Part shown: piece after piece, positions 4,911 to 11,961 of the stretch
Position numbering within the stretch: position 1 is the first letter of the stretch
Layout of the letters: the number at the start of each line of letters is the position of its first letter
IMG/VR virus record: IMGVR_UViG_3300005939_000051
Location: 1-24,794 of that record
Direction: 5' to 3' (one strand)
Length of the DNA: 24,794 nt
Source of the DNA: a virus
The notes under the pieces: model-generated
Databases searched by the model: none
Seen by the model: only the letters and a program-made list of their open reading frames with translations
What the model was told of the DNA's origin: nothing
Program-made: the position numbers and the translations under genes

Positions 4911-4926
4911 GGATACATTGACATGA
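4900..4926 (+). other. 8-codon ORF with a strong ribosome site
   Basis: AAGGAGG lies nine bases before the ATG of an eight-codon ORF (MAGKDTLT) whose stop overlaps the next start as ATGA. Its leader and first codons resemble those at 5859-5888, where an ORF starts MADKV. It may be a collapsed gene that now only passes ribosomes to the next start. Confidence 0.45.
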
Positions 4927-5051
4927 TTCGATATCTGCAATGGATGCTGCTATGGATTAAAGTAGCTAGAGCAATACGCGTTCAACGAGAAGCAGCCCAA
5001 CAAAAAGCACTTGAAATAATACGCGCACAGTTAGAGGAGCCTCTGACATGA
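4923..5051 (+). CDS. small helical protein, 42 residues
   Basis: This short ORF starts nine bases after AAGGA and reads MIRYLQWMLLWIKVARAI before a Gln/Ala/Arg-rich helix. It shares WIKVA(K/R) with the preceding protein. Its stop overlaps the next start as ATGA, and both genes begin ATGATTCGAT (MIR). The hydrophobic start followed by a basic helix could be a small membrane-associated peptide. Function unknown. Confidence 0.5.
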   Translation: MIRYLQWMLLWIKVARAIRVQREAAQQKALEIIRAQLEEPLT

Positions 5052-5857
5052 TTCGATTCTGGACTGTACTTCAAAATCCTATGTTTCGTGCAGTTTTAAT
5101 CGAAGACGGTAAAGAAGTAACAGGAATACCAGACCACGCTCCACACACTCCGGCTCGTTGGGTAGCCCAAATCGGCGAATACAATGGTAAACTCATAATG
5201 GCTTTAGTGAGTTCCTTCCAAATTTGGGAAAAAGATGCAAGCTGTTGTTTATGGCATTCATATCATCGGTTATGTTTCAGTGTCCACAGCATCGTTCAAT
5301 ATGGTGAGGATCTTCTTGTATGTGCAAGTGGACACGATTTATTTTTCCTAATGGATGCTCAAGGAAATGTAAAATGGGAATGGTGGGGACATAAAAATGG
5401 GATAGGTGGATACCCGAAACATCTTGATGATCCTAATTGGGAAGTTCATCACAATGCTGGATATGATAAAGCAATCGTGGACGGTGCTCATTTCAATTCG
5501 ATATGGCTTGATCCTGAACAACCAGGTACCTTTCTTACCAGTGCATTGAAAAAACGTAAGATTATACGCATTGAAATTGGCAAGCAGGGTTATGAACACG
5601 TAGCCGATGCTCATGAAGGCGTCCACAGTCCAGTATTTTATGATGGGCAACTTATTTACGGTACCAACAAAGGATTGGTTGTAGACGGCGTACGCAAGCT
5701 ACCAGAGCATTTGTGGGTGAAGTATGTAGCACGAACTCCGCAAGGATGGGTTTTCACTTCTGAAACTGCTGTAGTGTTTACAGACTTCGATTGGAAGGTA
5801 ACACACGAATTCCCACTTCCACGCCCGTTTCAAGTAGCTTATTTGGAAATGACATAA
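5048..5857 (+). CDS. beta-propeller-like protein (arylsulfotransferase/quinoprotein-like fold)
   Basis: A 269-residue protein, the last of the coupled chain, with AGAGGAG eight bases before the start. The sequence reads as repeated beta-blade units: VCASGHDLFFLMD then GNVKWEWWG; GAHFNSIWLDPEQPG; VHSPVFYDGQLIYGT; and VFTSETAVVF. A G-D-x-hydrophobic-hydrophobic-D-x-x-G-x-W-W pattern with the following HFNSI is typical of blades in arylsulfotransferase-like and related beta-propellers. There is no signal peptide. Such proteins are unusual next to terminase genes. It could be a host-derived metabolic gene or a receptor-binding or carbohydrate-active accessory protein. Enzyme activity is not supported by any motif I can name. 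Confidence 0.5.
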   Translation: MIRFWTVLQNPMFRAVLIEDGKEVTGIPDHAPHTPARWVAQIGEYNGKLIMALVSSFQIWEKDASCCLWHSYHRLCFSVHSIVQYGEDLLVCASGHDLFFLMDAQGNVKWEWWGHKNGIGGYPKHLDDPNWEVHHNAGYDKAIVDGAHFNSIWLDPEQPGTFLTSALKKRKIIRIEIGKQGYEHVADAHEGVHSPVFYDGQLIYGTNKGLVVDGVRKLPEHLWVKYVARTPQGWVFTSETAVVFTDFDWKVTHEFPLPRPFQVAYLEMT

Positions 5858-5872
5858 TAGGAGTTATAGAAA

Positions 5873-5974
5873 ATGGCTGATAAGGTAAAGAAGAAGAAAA
5901 AGAAAAGGCGAAGCGCATCTGCTACGGCATGGAGATCGCGCCTGAGTATGTGGCGGTCATACTGCAACGCATGA
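5873..5974 (+). other. lysine-rich 33-codon ORF
   Basis: AGGAG lies nine bases before the ATG. The ORF begins MADKVKKKKKKRR, then enters, out of frame, the DNA methyltransferase remnant described next, so its second half is probably meaningless. It may be a leftover gene start joined to a foreign end. Confidence 0.35.
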
Positions 5975-6063
5975 CAGATATGGGGCTTGAACCGAAACTT
6001 ACACAGAAAATACATGGAATCAAATCAAATGTTAAAAGAAAAAGAAAAACTAAAAAAGCGTAG
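5908..6063 (+). pseudogene. remnant of a DNA methyltransferase (C-terminal end)
   Basis: In the frame starting at 5908 the DNA reads AKRICYGMEIAPEYVAVI, then LQRMTDMGLEPKL. This is the characteristic C-terminal signature of phage N6-adenine/N4-cytosine DNA methyltransferases (CYG-EI-P-YV-VIL-R). It runs on into lysine-rich sequence to a stop at 6061-6063, overlapping the small terminase. Upstream in this frame a stop lies at 5881-5883, and the catalytic DPPY-type motif and SAM-binding region are absent. The gene is thus represented only by its last ~35 codons. Phages often carry such a gene just before the small terminase, so an ancestor probably had the full gene here. Confidence 0.75.
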
Positions 6064-6589
6064 GGTTAAGTTTGCTCCTTATCACGTAGCCTTAATTCGT
6101 AAGATGATAGGGAAAGGATATACAGACGGCTCTGTAGCACGCCATATTGGAATCTCAGCATCTTTATTTTGGCGATGGAAGAAAGAACGTCCAGCAGTCA
6201 CAAAGGCGTATGAAGAGGGAAAGAAAGCTGCAAACGAACTTGTAGAAAATGCCCTATTCAGACGGGCTGTAGGATATAAGGTTAAGGAGAAAAAGGTAGA
6301 AACAAATAGCGCCGGCCATACAAAAGTTACCATGCAAGAAAAGCAAATGTCTCCAAGTGTAGGAGCCGGAATTTTTTGGTTGTGCAATCGTTTGCCGGAT
6401 AGGTGGAAGCAGATGAAGGAAATAGCAGTAGGTGGAACAGGCGTTCCAATTCCAGTCAATTTAGATAAAGAGATTGACCTCTCTGGTTTTACAGATGAAG
6501 AATTGAAAGCCTACCAAAATTTGTTAGATAAAGTTGTAAAGAAAGAAATACCCTCTGGATTTGATAAAAAGGATTTGGATGGAAAGTAG
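6014..6589 (+). CDS. terS: terminase small subunit
   Basis: The 191-residue DNA-recognition subunit of the packaging motor. An in-frame TTG at 5987 and ATG at 6029 are alternative starts; none has an ideal ribosome site. Residues ~20-60 carry a homeodomain-like helix-turn-helix (TDGSVARHIGIS then LFWRWKK). The family-typical segments VENALFRRAVGYK and the C-terminal SPSVGAGIFWLCNRLPDRWK follow. It should bind pac/cos DNA as an oligomer and recruit the large subunit. It overlaps the large-subunit gene by 11 bases. Confidence 0.88.
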   Translation: MESNQMLKEKEKLKKRRVKFAPYHVALIRKMIGKGYTDGSVARHIGISASLFWRWKKERPAVTKAYEEGKKAANELVENALFRRAVGYKVKEKKVETNSAGHTKVTMQEKQMSPSVGAGIFWLCNRLPDRWKQMKEIAVGGTGVPIPVNLDKEIDLSGFTDEELKAYQNLLDKVVKKEIPSGFDKKDLDGK

Positions 6590-8045
6590 TGTATTAGAAA
6601 GAGTTACACCCGAACAAATGCACACTCGAATACGGTGTGAACAATCCCGCCGTGATATTTTGGAGTTTGCTCAATATGTAAATCCAAGTTATCAGGTGGG
6701 ATTCCCTCATTTAGAGATAGCAGAAAAACTACGTAGAATAGAATCAGGGGATTTACGTAGACTCATGGTAATGATGCCGCCAAGGCACGGTAAATCCCTT
6801 TTAATCTCTCAAATCTTTCCATGTTGGATGTTAGGCCGTCATCCTTTATTGGAAATCGTGCAATCAGGATATGCAGCCCCAATTACTTTAGAACACAGTA
6901 GAAAAGCAAGGGATATTTTCATTCATAAAGAGTGCCGGAATGTTTTTCCTGGTGCTACACATGTTCCGGGTAGAGAGGCACAAAAGCAAATAAGACCAGA
7001 ACGTCAAGCTGCTCATGAATGGGGAACTGTTCAAGGTGGAAGATATTTAGCGGTTGGAGTCGATGGGGGTTTAACAGGACGCGGAGCAGATATTGCAATT
7101 ATCGATGATCCTGTTAAGAATCGAAAGGATGCAGAGTCAAGCACGGTGCGTCAAGGTGTTTATGATTGGTATAAATCCACTTTATACACCAGGCTTTCTC
7201 CAAAGGGAGTAATTATTCTTGTAATGACTCGCTGGCATCCTGAAGATCTTGCCGGGGTTTTATTGGAAGAGGCTAAACAGGAAGGGGAGAAATGGGAAGT
7301 CATAAAATTCCCAGCTATCAATGAAAATGGAGAACCACTATGGCCGGAGCGTTGGGGTTTAGAAGCATTAGAACGTATTCGTAGGGCTTTAGGTACTTTT
7401 GAATGGGATGCTTTGTATCAGCAAGAACCAGCGGTAAGGGGAGGGAACTTATTTTCCAATGTGGATCAAATTTGGGTACATGAATCGGAAAAAGATTTTC
7501 CAAATATTGAATATGCAAGGGGATGGGATTTAGCTTCATCTGAAAAGGAAAGAACTTCTTCTGACCCAGATTATACAGTAGGAGTAAAAGCAGGGGTTGC
7601 TCATAAGGCTGAAAAAATTCCTGAGTTATGGGTTAAGGATTGTGTATACGGAAGGTGGGAAGCCCCAAAACGGAATCAAGTTATTCTTACCACAGCTATT
7701 CAGGATGGAAAAGATGTAAGGGTAGGAGTGGAAGTTGTAGCTGGTTACAAGGATGCTTATACAACCGTGAAAAAGGCTTTAAAAGGAGTAAGGGCTGTAA
7801 AGAAAATCACAGTTGCAAAAGATAAAGTGGTAAACAGTGCATGTTTAGAGCCGATGTTTGAAGCGCGAACTGTTCATATTTTAAAGGCTCCTTGGAATGA
7901 TTTTTGGTTAAGGCACTTTATGGAATTTCCAAAAGGGGCACATGATGATGCAGTGGATGGAACTTTGGTTGCATACAATACCTTGCAATTCACTCAGACA
8001 AATGTAGATCAATATTCGCAAATAAGACAGATGCTTGGAGTTTAA
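6579..8045 (+). CDS. terL: terminase large subunit (ATPase-nuclease)
   Basis: A 488-residue packaging motor from the ATG at 6579, which has AAGGA just upstream. An ATG at 6561 is in frame but poorly placed. Walker A is PPRHGKS at residues ~67-73. Walker B is AIIDDP near 173-178. A VMTRWH coupling motif follows near 215. The RNase H-like nuclease contributes an aspartate in GWDLAS near 316 and HDDAVDG near 455-461. These are the motifs of the Terminase_6 family. It cuts concatemeric DNA and pumps it into the prohead using ATP, docked at the portal encoded next. Confidence 0.96.
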   Translation: MESSVLERVTPEQMHTRIRCEQSRRDILEFAQYVNPSYQVGFPHLEIAEKLRRIESGDLRRLMVMMPPRHGKSLLISQIFPCWMLGRHPLLEIVQSGYAAPITLEHSRKARDIFIHKECRNVFPGATHVPGREAQKQIRPERQAAHEWGTVQGGRYLAVGVDGGLTGRGADIAIIDDPVKNRKDAESSTVRQGVYDWYKSTLYTRLSPKGVIILVMTRWHPEDLAGVLLEEAKQEGEKWEVIKFPAINENGEPLWPERWGLEALERIRRALGTFEWDALYQQEPAVRGGNLFSNVDQIWVHESEKDFPNIEYARGWDLASSEKERTSSDPDYTVGVKAGVAHKAEKIPELWVKDCVYGRWEAPKRNQVILTTAIQDGKDVRVGVEVVAGYKDAYTTVKKALKGVRAVKKITVAKDKVVNSACLEPMFEARTVHILKAPWNDFWLRHFMEFPKGAHDDAVDGTLVAYNTLQFTQTNVDQYSQIRQMLGV

Positions 8046-8061
8046 GAAAAGGAGAATAGTC

Positions 8062-9705
8062 ATGACAGAAAATGTAGTTTTAGAAACAGGCTTAGAATTT
8101 GATGTAGGGCAATTAGATGATTTATGGGAAATGGAGAGTAAAACACGAAAGTATATTGTAAAAAGGTATAACTATTTTTCTGGAAATCACACTACGATTA
8201 CAACCCGTGATGAAAAGTTTAGTGATGGGACTAAAAAATCTAATGTAGTCACAAACTGGATTGAAGAAATTATAGAAACATTCGTAGGCTCCTTTTCTGA
8301 ATCTCAAATTACAAAGGCAGATGAAGTTCCGTCCAGTGTTAAAGAGTTAGGATTGGATGAAATTCAAACTATAGAACGCGATAGGGATAATAACTTAGGG
8401 GTAGAATCTTATCGTGAAGTTGCAAAGTATCAGCATTTGAATACTTTGGATACAGAACTTCGTAGGGATGCACTGCTTTATGGATACGCTGTTGAACTTC
8501 ATTCTTATAATGCAGAAGAAAAGAAAATAAACGCCGTTCGTTACGAGCCGGATGAATGGGTTTTTGTAAAGGACACAGAAAACAAAGTTTTAATAGCCAT
8601 GCGGAGAGTGGTATTAGAAAAAGGAACTATATTTCAAAATGAAATGCTGGAAGACGAAACTGAAATCATGACAGTTTACACTTCCAATATGATTTACACG
8701 TATTATCGAAAAGTTGACAATCGGAATGCTACAGAGATTCAAGAGAAGAAAAACGAAGAGGATTATCATTGGAAAGATTTAGACAATCCACAGGAACATT
8801 ACTATGGACAGATTCCAGTTATCCAATGGCAAGTAAAACCTGGATTCACCTCTATTATCTCGGATGCTTTGATGTCACAAAATGATGAATATAACGAAGT
8901 GGATTCAGCCAATGGCGATTCGGTAAAGCGGGATGTGGATTCCCTCTTGAAAATCATAGGTTTCGATGCAGAGGATGTGAAAAGCCACGAAGACACAATT
9001 CGACAAAAAAGGATCTTAGCATTACCGGAAGATGCAAACGCGGAATACCTCACCAGGACTTTTGATACAGAGTGGATAAATGCAAGGCTGGAAAGAACCA
9101 GAAACCACATTCATTCAATGGCAAGAATCCCAGATGTCCAGAAAATTATCGGAGTAACAGGAAGCGCCTCCGGTATCGCTCTGAAGCTTATGTATACGCC
9201 GATGGAAAATGCAGCGTCGGAATATATCAAGTGGATAAAACACGGCATAGAGAAGCGTGTAGAGCTTTTAAACGCCATGTGGTCAAAGTTTGGGGGAACT
9301 ACTCTTGAGGATTATACAATCACGATTCAATTTCTAATGCCTGTAAATAAAATAGAGGAATGGCAATCGATAGGAAGCCTTGTAGGTGAGGTTTCTCATT
9401 TAACCCGTTTGGAATTACTTTCAGACATTTCAGATCCTACAAAAGAAATGGATGCTGTGATTAAGGAACGCGATGAAATGGGGTTAAGAGCAGGGATGGA
9501 AGAACCGGCCACTGAAGAGGGTATTCAACAACGTTCCGATGCTGAATTTGTTTTGGCGGCAAAAGAAGGATCCAATTTAGAGCCTCAAATAGGTGAATTG
9601 ATTCAAACTCTATCAGATGCTGTAACAGATTACATAATGCAATCAGGGGCCATTGATAGAATCTTGAAAACAAGGAAAAAAGAAACTGAGAAAGGAACCA
9701 AGTAA
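8062..9705 (+). CDS. portal protein (SPP1 gp6-like)
   Basis: A 547-residue protein. The ATG at 8062 lies seven bases after AAGGAG. The in-frame ATG at 8035 falls inside terL and is not favoured. The fold is typical of SPP1-type portals: an N-terminal Y-GNH segment, a long wing with YEPDEWVFV and YGQIPVIQW, the stem and crown region with NDEYNEV and SVKRDVDSLL, and the SGIALKLMYTPME helix near residue 370. It forms the dodecameric DNA gate at one capsid vertex. Its position directly after terL fits. Confidence 0.92.
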   Translation: MTENVVLETGLEFDVGQLDDLWEMESKTRKYIVKRYNYFSGNHTTITTRDEKFSDGTKKSNVVTNWIEEIIETFVGSFSESQITKADEVPSSVKELGLDEIQTIERDRDNNLGVESYREVAKYQHLNTLDTELRRDALLYGYAVELHSYNAEEKKINAVRYEPDEWVFVKDTENKVLIAMRRVVLEKGTIFQNEMLEDETEIMTVYTSNMIYTYYRKVDNRNATEIQEKKNEEDYHWKDLDNPQEHYYGQIPVIQWQVKPGFTSIISDALMSQNDEYNEVDSANGDSVKRDVDSLLKIIGFDAEDVKSHEDTIRQKRILALPEDANAEYLTRTFDTEWINARLERTRNHIHSMARIPDVQKIIGVTGSASGIALKLMYTPMENAASEYIKWIKHGIEKRVELLNAMWSKFGGTTLEDYTITIQFLMPVNKIEEWQSIGSLVGEVSHLTRLELLSDISDPTKEMDAVIKERDEMGLRAGMEEPATEEGIQQRSDAEFVLAAKEGSNLEPQIGELIQTLSDAVTDYIMQSGAIDRILKTRKKETEKGTK

Positions 9706-9707
9706 AA

Positions 9708-10064
9708 ATGAAAAGATGTTTTGTTACCTTTGAGAAATTTCAAGTGGAGTTTCGTGTTTACAAAACAGTAAAGGGAATGAGACGGTGCAAAGATTTTTTA
9801 GGAAATGTAGACAGAAAAAAATTGATTGGATGTTGTAATTCTTTTGAAACAAAAGCTATTATTTATTTAAATGAAGAAAAAAGAGGAGTGGGAATAGTAG
9901 CACATGAGATTTTTCATGCTGTTCATAGACTTATGATGTATAGAAAACGGAATGTTGATTTTGAAGAGTGTGCTGAATTTATGGAAGCTCTTACGAGGCA
10001 TTTTTGGGCTTGGTGGTGGGATTGTAAAGATAAGGGATATTGGAAAGAAGATTTAGGAGTTTAA
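9708..10064 (+). CDS. HExxH metallopeptidase-like protein
   Basis: A 118-residue protein inserted between portal and MuF genes. It contains AHEIFHAVH, giving HExxH at residues 66-70, and acidic residues E86/E87 and E90 about 16-20 residues later, as in gluzincin-like small metallopeptidases. The segment before it (KAIIYLNEE) is the edge strand usual in such folds. The C-terminus is Trp-rich (HFWAWWW). Small putative zinc proteins of this kind are common in phages, but their substrate is unknown. The location suggests a role in head assembly, perhaps maturation, without proof. The protein at 4179-4544 looks like a degenerate relative. Confidence 0.65.
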   Translation: MKRCFVTFEKFQVEFRVYKTVKGMRRCKDFLGNVDRKKLIGCCNSFETKAIIYLNEEKRGVGIVAHEIFHAVHRLMMYRKRNVDFEECAEFMEALTRHFWAWWWDCKDKGYWKEDLGV

Positions 10065-10067
10065 ATT

Positions 10068-10895
10068 ATGGCTACCGAAAAAGAAATCCAAGATGTAGTA
10101 GATGCCGCTGCAATTCCTCCTATTTCTGAGGCTGAAATAAAGGGAATGCTCCTTGCAACTGGCTTAGCTGAATTGACGGAAGATACAGAACTTTTAAAGT
10201 ATCTAAAAGATACCGTGAATGGGACAATGGAGGAAATGTCTCCTGCTTTTTATAGTGCTGTGAAAGACCAACTCTCTTTAGACGCTTCAGACCTTACCTT
10301 GAACGCTGCAAGAAATATAGCAGAATCCAGGGCTGAATTATTTGCTTCCAATATGACTAAAACAGAATTGAAGAAAATGGGAGAGGCAATAGCAAAAGGT
10401 TTAGAAGAAGGAAAACACCCGTTTGACGTTGCCAAGTCTTTAGATTCAGTACGAGGTTTGGATTCAGTAAGAGCAAAACAACTTGATAAATACCAAGAAT
10501 ATCTTGCAGGTCTTGATATTTCGGATGCTGAATATCAAAGGCGTTATGAAAACCGATATGCAAAGCTTTTAAATGATAGGAAGAAAAGCATTGCTCATAC
10601 TGAAATGAGATATGCCCAAAGTGAAGGTCACCATTTAGAAGCAGTTAATATGGGAATGAGGTATAAGGTTTGGATGACAGTGGGAGATCAAAGGGTCAGC
10701 GATGTTTGCCAATCCGCTGAAGGGGATGGATGGATTCCTATGAACAAATTCTTTTCAGGTGTTTCTTCTTTACACCCTCCCGGTCATCCAAATTGCAGAT
10801 GCACTTTATCCTATAGGTTTTTAGAACCAACTGGAGTAGCTAAAGAAAGAGCGGATGCAAGAATTGAACAAACCAAAATAGCGAAGGATGAATAA
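10068..10895 (+). CDS. minor head protein, MuF family (SPP1 gp7-like)
   Basis: A 275-residue protein. The N-terminal ~170 residues are helical. The C-terminal MuF domain shows IAHTEMRYAQSEG near 177-189, then KVWMTVGDQRVSDVC, then DGW-P---FF, and closes with HPPGHPNCRC. These are the hallmarks of Mu gpF and SPP1 gp7, proteins bound to the portal and carried inside the head, with a role in early infection. The stop overlaps the next start (TAATG). Confidence 0.9.
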   Translation: MATEKEIQDVVDAAAIPPISEAEIKGMLLATGLAELTEDTELLKYLKDTVNGTMEEMSPAFYSAVKDQLSLDASDLTLNAARNIAESRAELFASNMTKTELKKMGEAIAKGLEEGKHPFDVAKSLDSVRGLDSVRAKQLDKYQEYLAGLDISDAEYQRRYENRYAKLLNDRKKSIAHTEMRYAQSEGHHLEAVNMGMRYKVWMTVGDQRVSDVCQSAEGDGWIPMNKFFSGVSSLHPPGHPNCRCTLSYRFLEPTGVAKERADARIEQTKIAKDE

Positions 10896-11116
10896 TGAAA
10901 TGTCCTGATTGTGGCGGTGATTCTAGAGTTCGATCTACAATGAAGCCAACAGAAAAGGTTCCTTTTAAACGCCGGTATCGAATCTGTAAGAAGTGTGGTT
11001 TCAATTTTGTAACCTATGAAGGAATGATAAAAATGGATGCTGATTGTTCCAAGGATATTGAGAAAGCTGTGGAAATGTTGGATACAGCTTCAGATATTCT
11101 GGATAAGTATTTTTAA
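10895..11116 (+). CDS. zinc-ribbon protein (NrdR/Ogr-like N-terminal fold)
   Basis: A 73-residue protein with C3-x2-C6 (MKCPDCGG) and C31-x2-C34 (RICKKCGF), followed by F-TYE, as in the zinc ribbon of NrdR and Ogr/Delta-type regulators. The C-terminus is a short helix with no ATP-cone, so it is not NrdR itself. The start overlaps the MuF stop. It could bind nucleic acid and act as a late-gene regulator, or be a structural zinc protein. It is directly followed by a terminator. Confidence 0.65.
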   Translation: MKCPDCGGDSRVRSTMKPTEKVPFKRRYRICKKCGFNFVTYEGMIKMDADCSKDIEKAVEMLDTASDILDKYF

Positions 11117-11146
11117 ATGTAGGTTATTTTTTACATATTTCTATAG

Positions 11147-11183
11147 ATACACGCATTTTTCAAAAAGTGCGTGTATTCTTTTT
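11147..11183 (+). terminator. rho-independent terminator
   Basis: ATACACGCA (11147-11155) pairs perfectly with TGCGTGTAT (11168-11176). The inner T- and A-runs can extend the stem, and TCTTTTT follows. It separates the packaging/portal genes from the scaffold/capsid genes. Confidence 0.8.
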
Positions 11184-11220
11184 GTGAAGAAATAAATTTT
11201 AAACCTAAGGAGAGGAAGTT

Positions 11221-11940
11221 ATGTTAGAAGAGAAAACGGGACTGGAAGGGGGAACTGGTATTCAGGATCCTTTGCCAGTAACGGAAAATGACCCTGCGAA
11301 TAAGCCTTCGCTGGAAGAAATTATGGCTGGACTTGTCGAAGAGTATGGAGAAGATGCCGTGTCTTCGGCTCCTGTGGTTCAGCAAGTAGCAGATCGTAGA
11401 GTTTCTCAGGCTATGACCAAAGCAGAACGCAAGATGCGGGAAGCTGAGGCAGCTGCGACAAAAAAAGCCCTTCGTACAGCTAAAGAAACTAAACTTTTGG
11501 AAGATAAGCAATATGAAGAATTGCTTGCCTTGAAAGAAAAGGAAGCTTCTGAAGCCACTGCTGAATTGGAAAAGTATAAGCGAGATGAAAATGTAACGAA
11601 GCTTTTAAAAAAGAGAGGCATTGTAGATCCTGATTTAGATGCAATCTTTCATAGTATCCAAACGGAAGATCTAACTGAATTGGACACTTTGCTTGATTCT
11701 TTTTTAGAAGGTCGAGATCGAATGGTACAAGAAGGAATAGAGAAGAGGTTGACAACTAAACAGCCTCCAAAAAGTCCAAAAGACAAGAAACCAGAAGCGG
11801 ATTCCGACGATCTATTTGCTCAGATTGCAAAGGCGGAAAGTGAAATGGACTATCCGTTGTCTATTCAATTGAAAGCCCAATTGAAAACAAAGTCATCTGA
11901 ACATGGAACTGTTTATACCGTAGCGGAACCAGCTGGTTAA
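11221..11940 (+). CDS. head scaffolding protein (putative)
   Basis: A 239-residue protein, very rich in Glu, Lys and Ala, with a long coiled-coil helix around residues 60-125 (RKMREAEAAATKKAL, then LLALKEKEASEATAELEKY). A charged C-terminal region follows. This composition and the place just before the major capsid gene are typical of tailed-phage scaffolds, which direct capsid assembly and are then removed. The ribosome site is AAGGAGAGG. The assignment is by position and composition; no protease domain is seen. Confidence 0.75.
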   Translation: MLEEKTGLEGGTGIQDPLPVTENDPANKPSLEEIMAGLVEEYGEDAVSSAPVVQQVADRRVSQAMTKAERKMREAEAAATKKALRTAKETKLLEDKQYEELLALKEKEASEATAELEKYKRDENVTKLLKKRGIVDPDLDAIFHSIQTEDLTELDTLLDSFLEGRDRMVQEGIEKRLTTKQPPKSPKDKKPEADSDDLFAQIAKAESEMDYPLSIQLKAQLKTKSSEHGTVYTVAEPAG

Positions 11941-11961
11941 ATTTAACAGGAGAAAAAGAAA

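Noticed and set aside
6082-6459. 125-codon minus-strand ORF
   Set aside because: Antisense to the well-supported small terminase gene. No ribosome site or family pattern.
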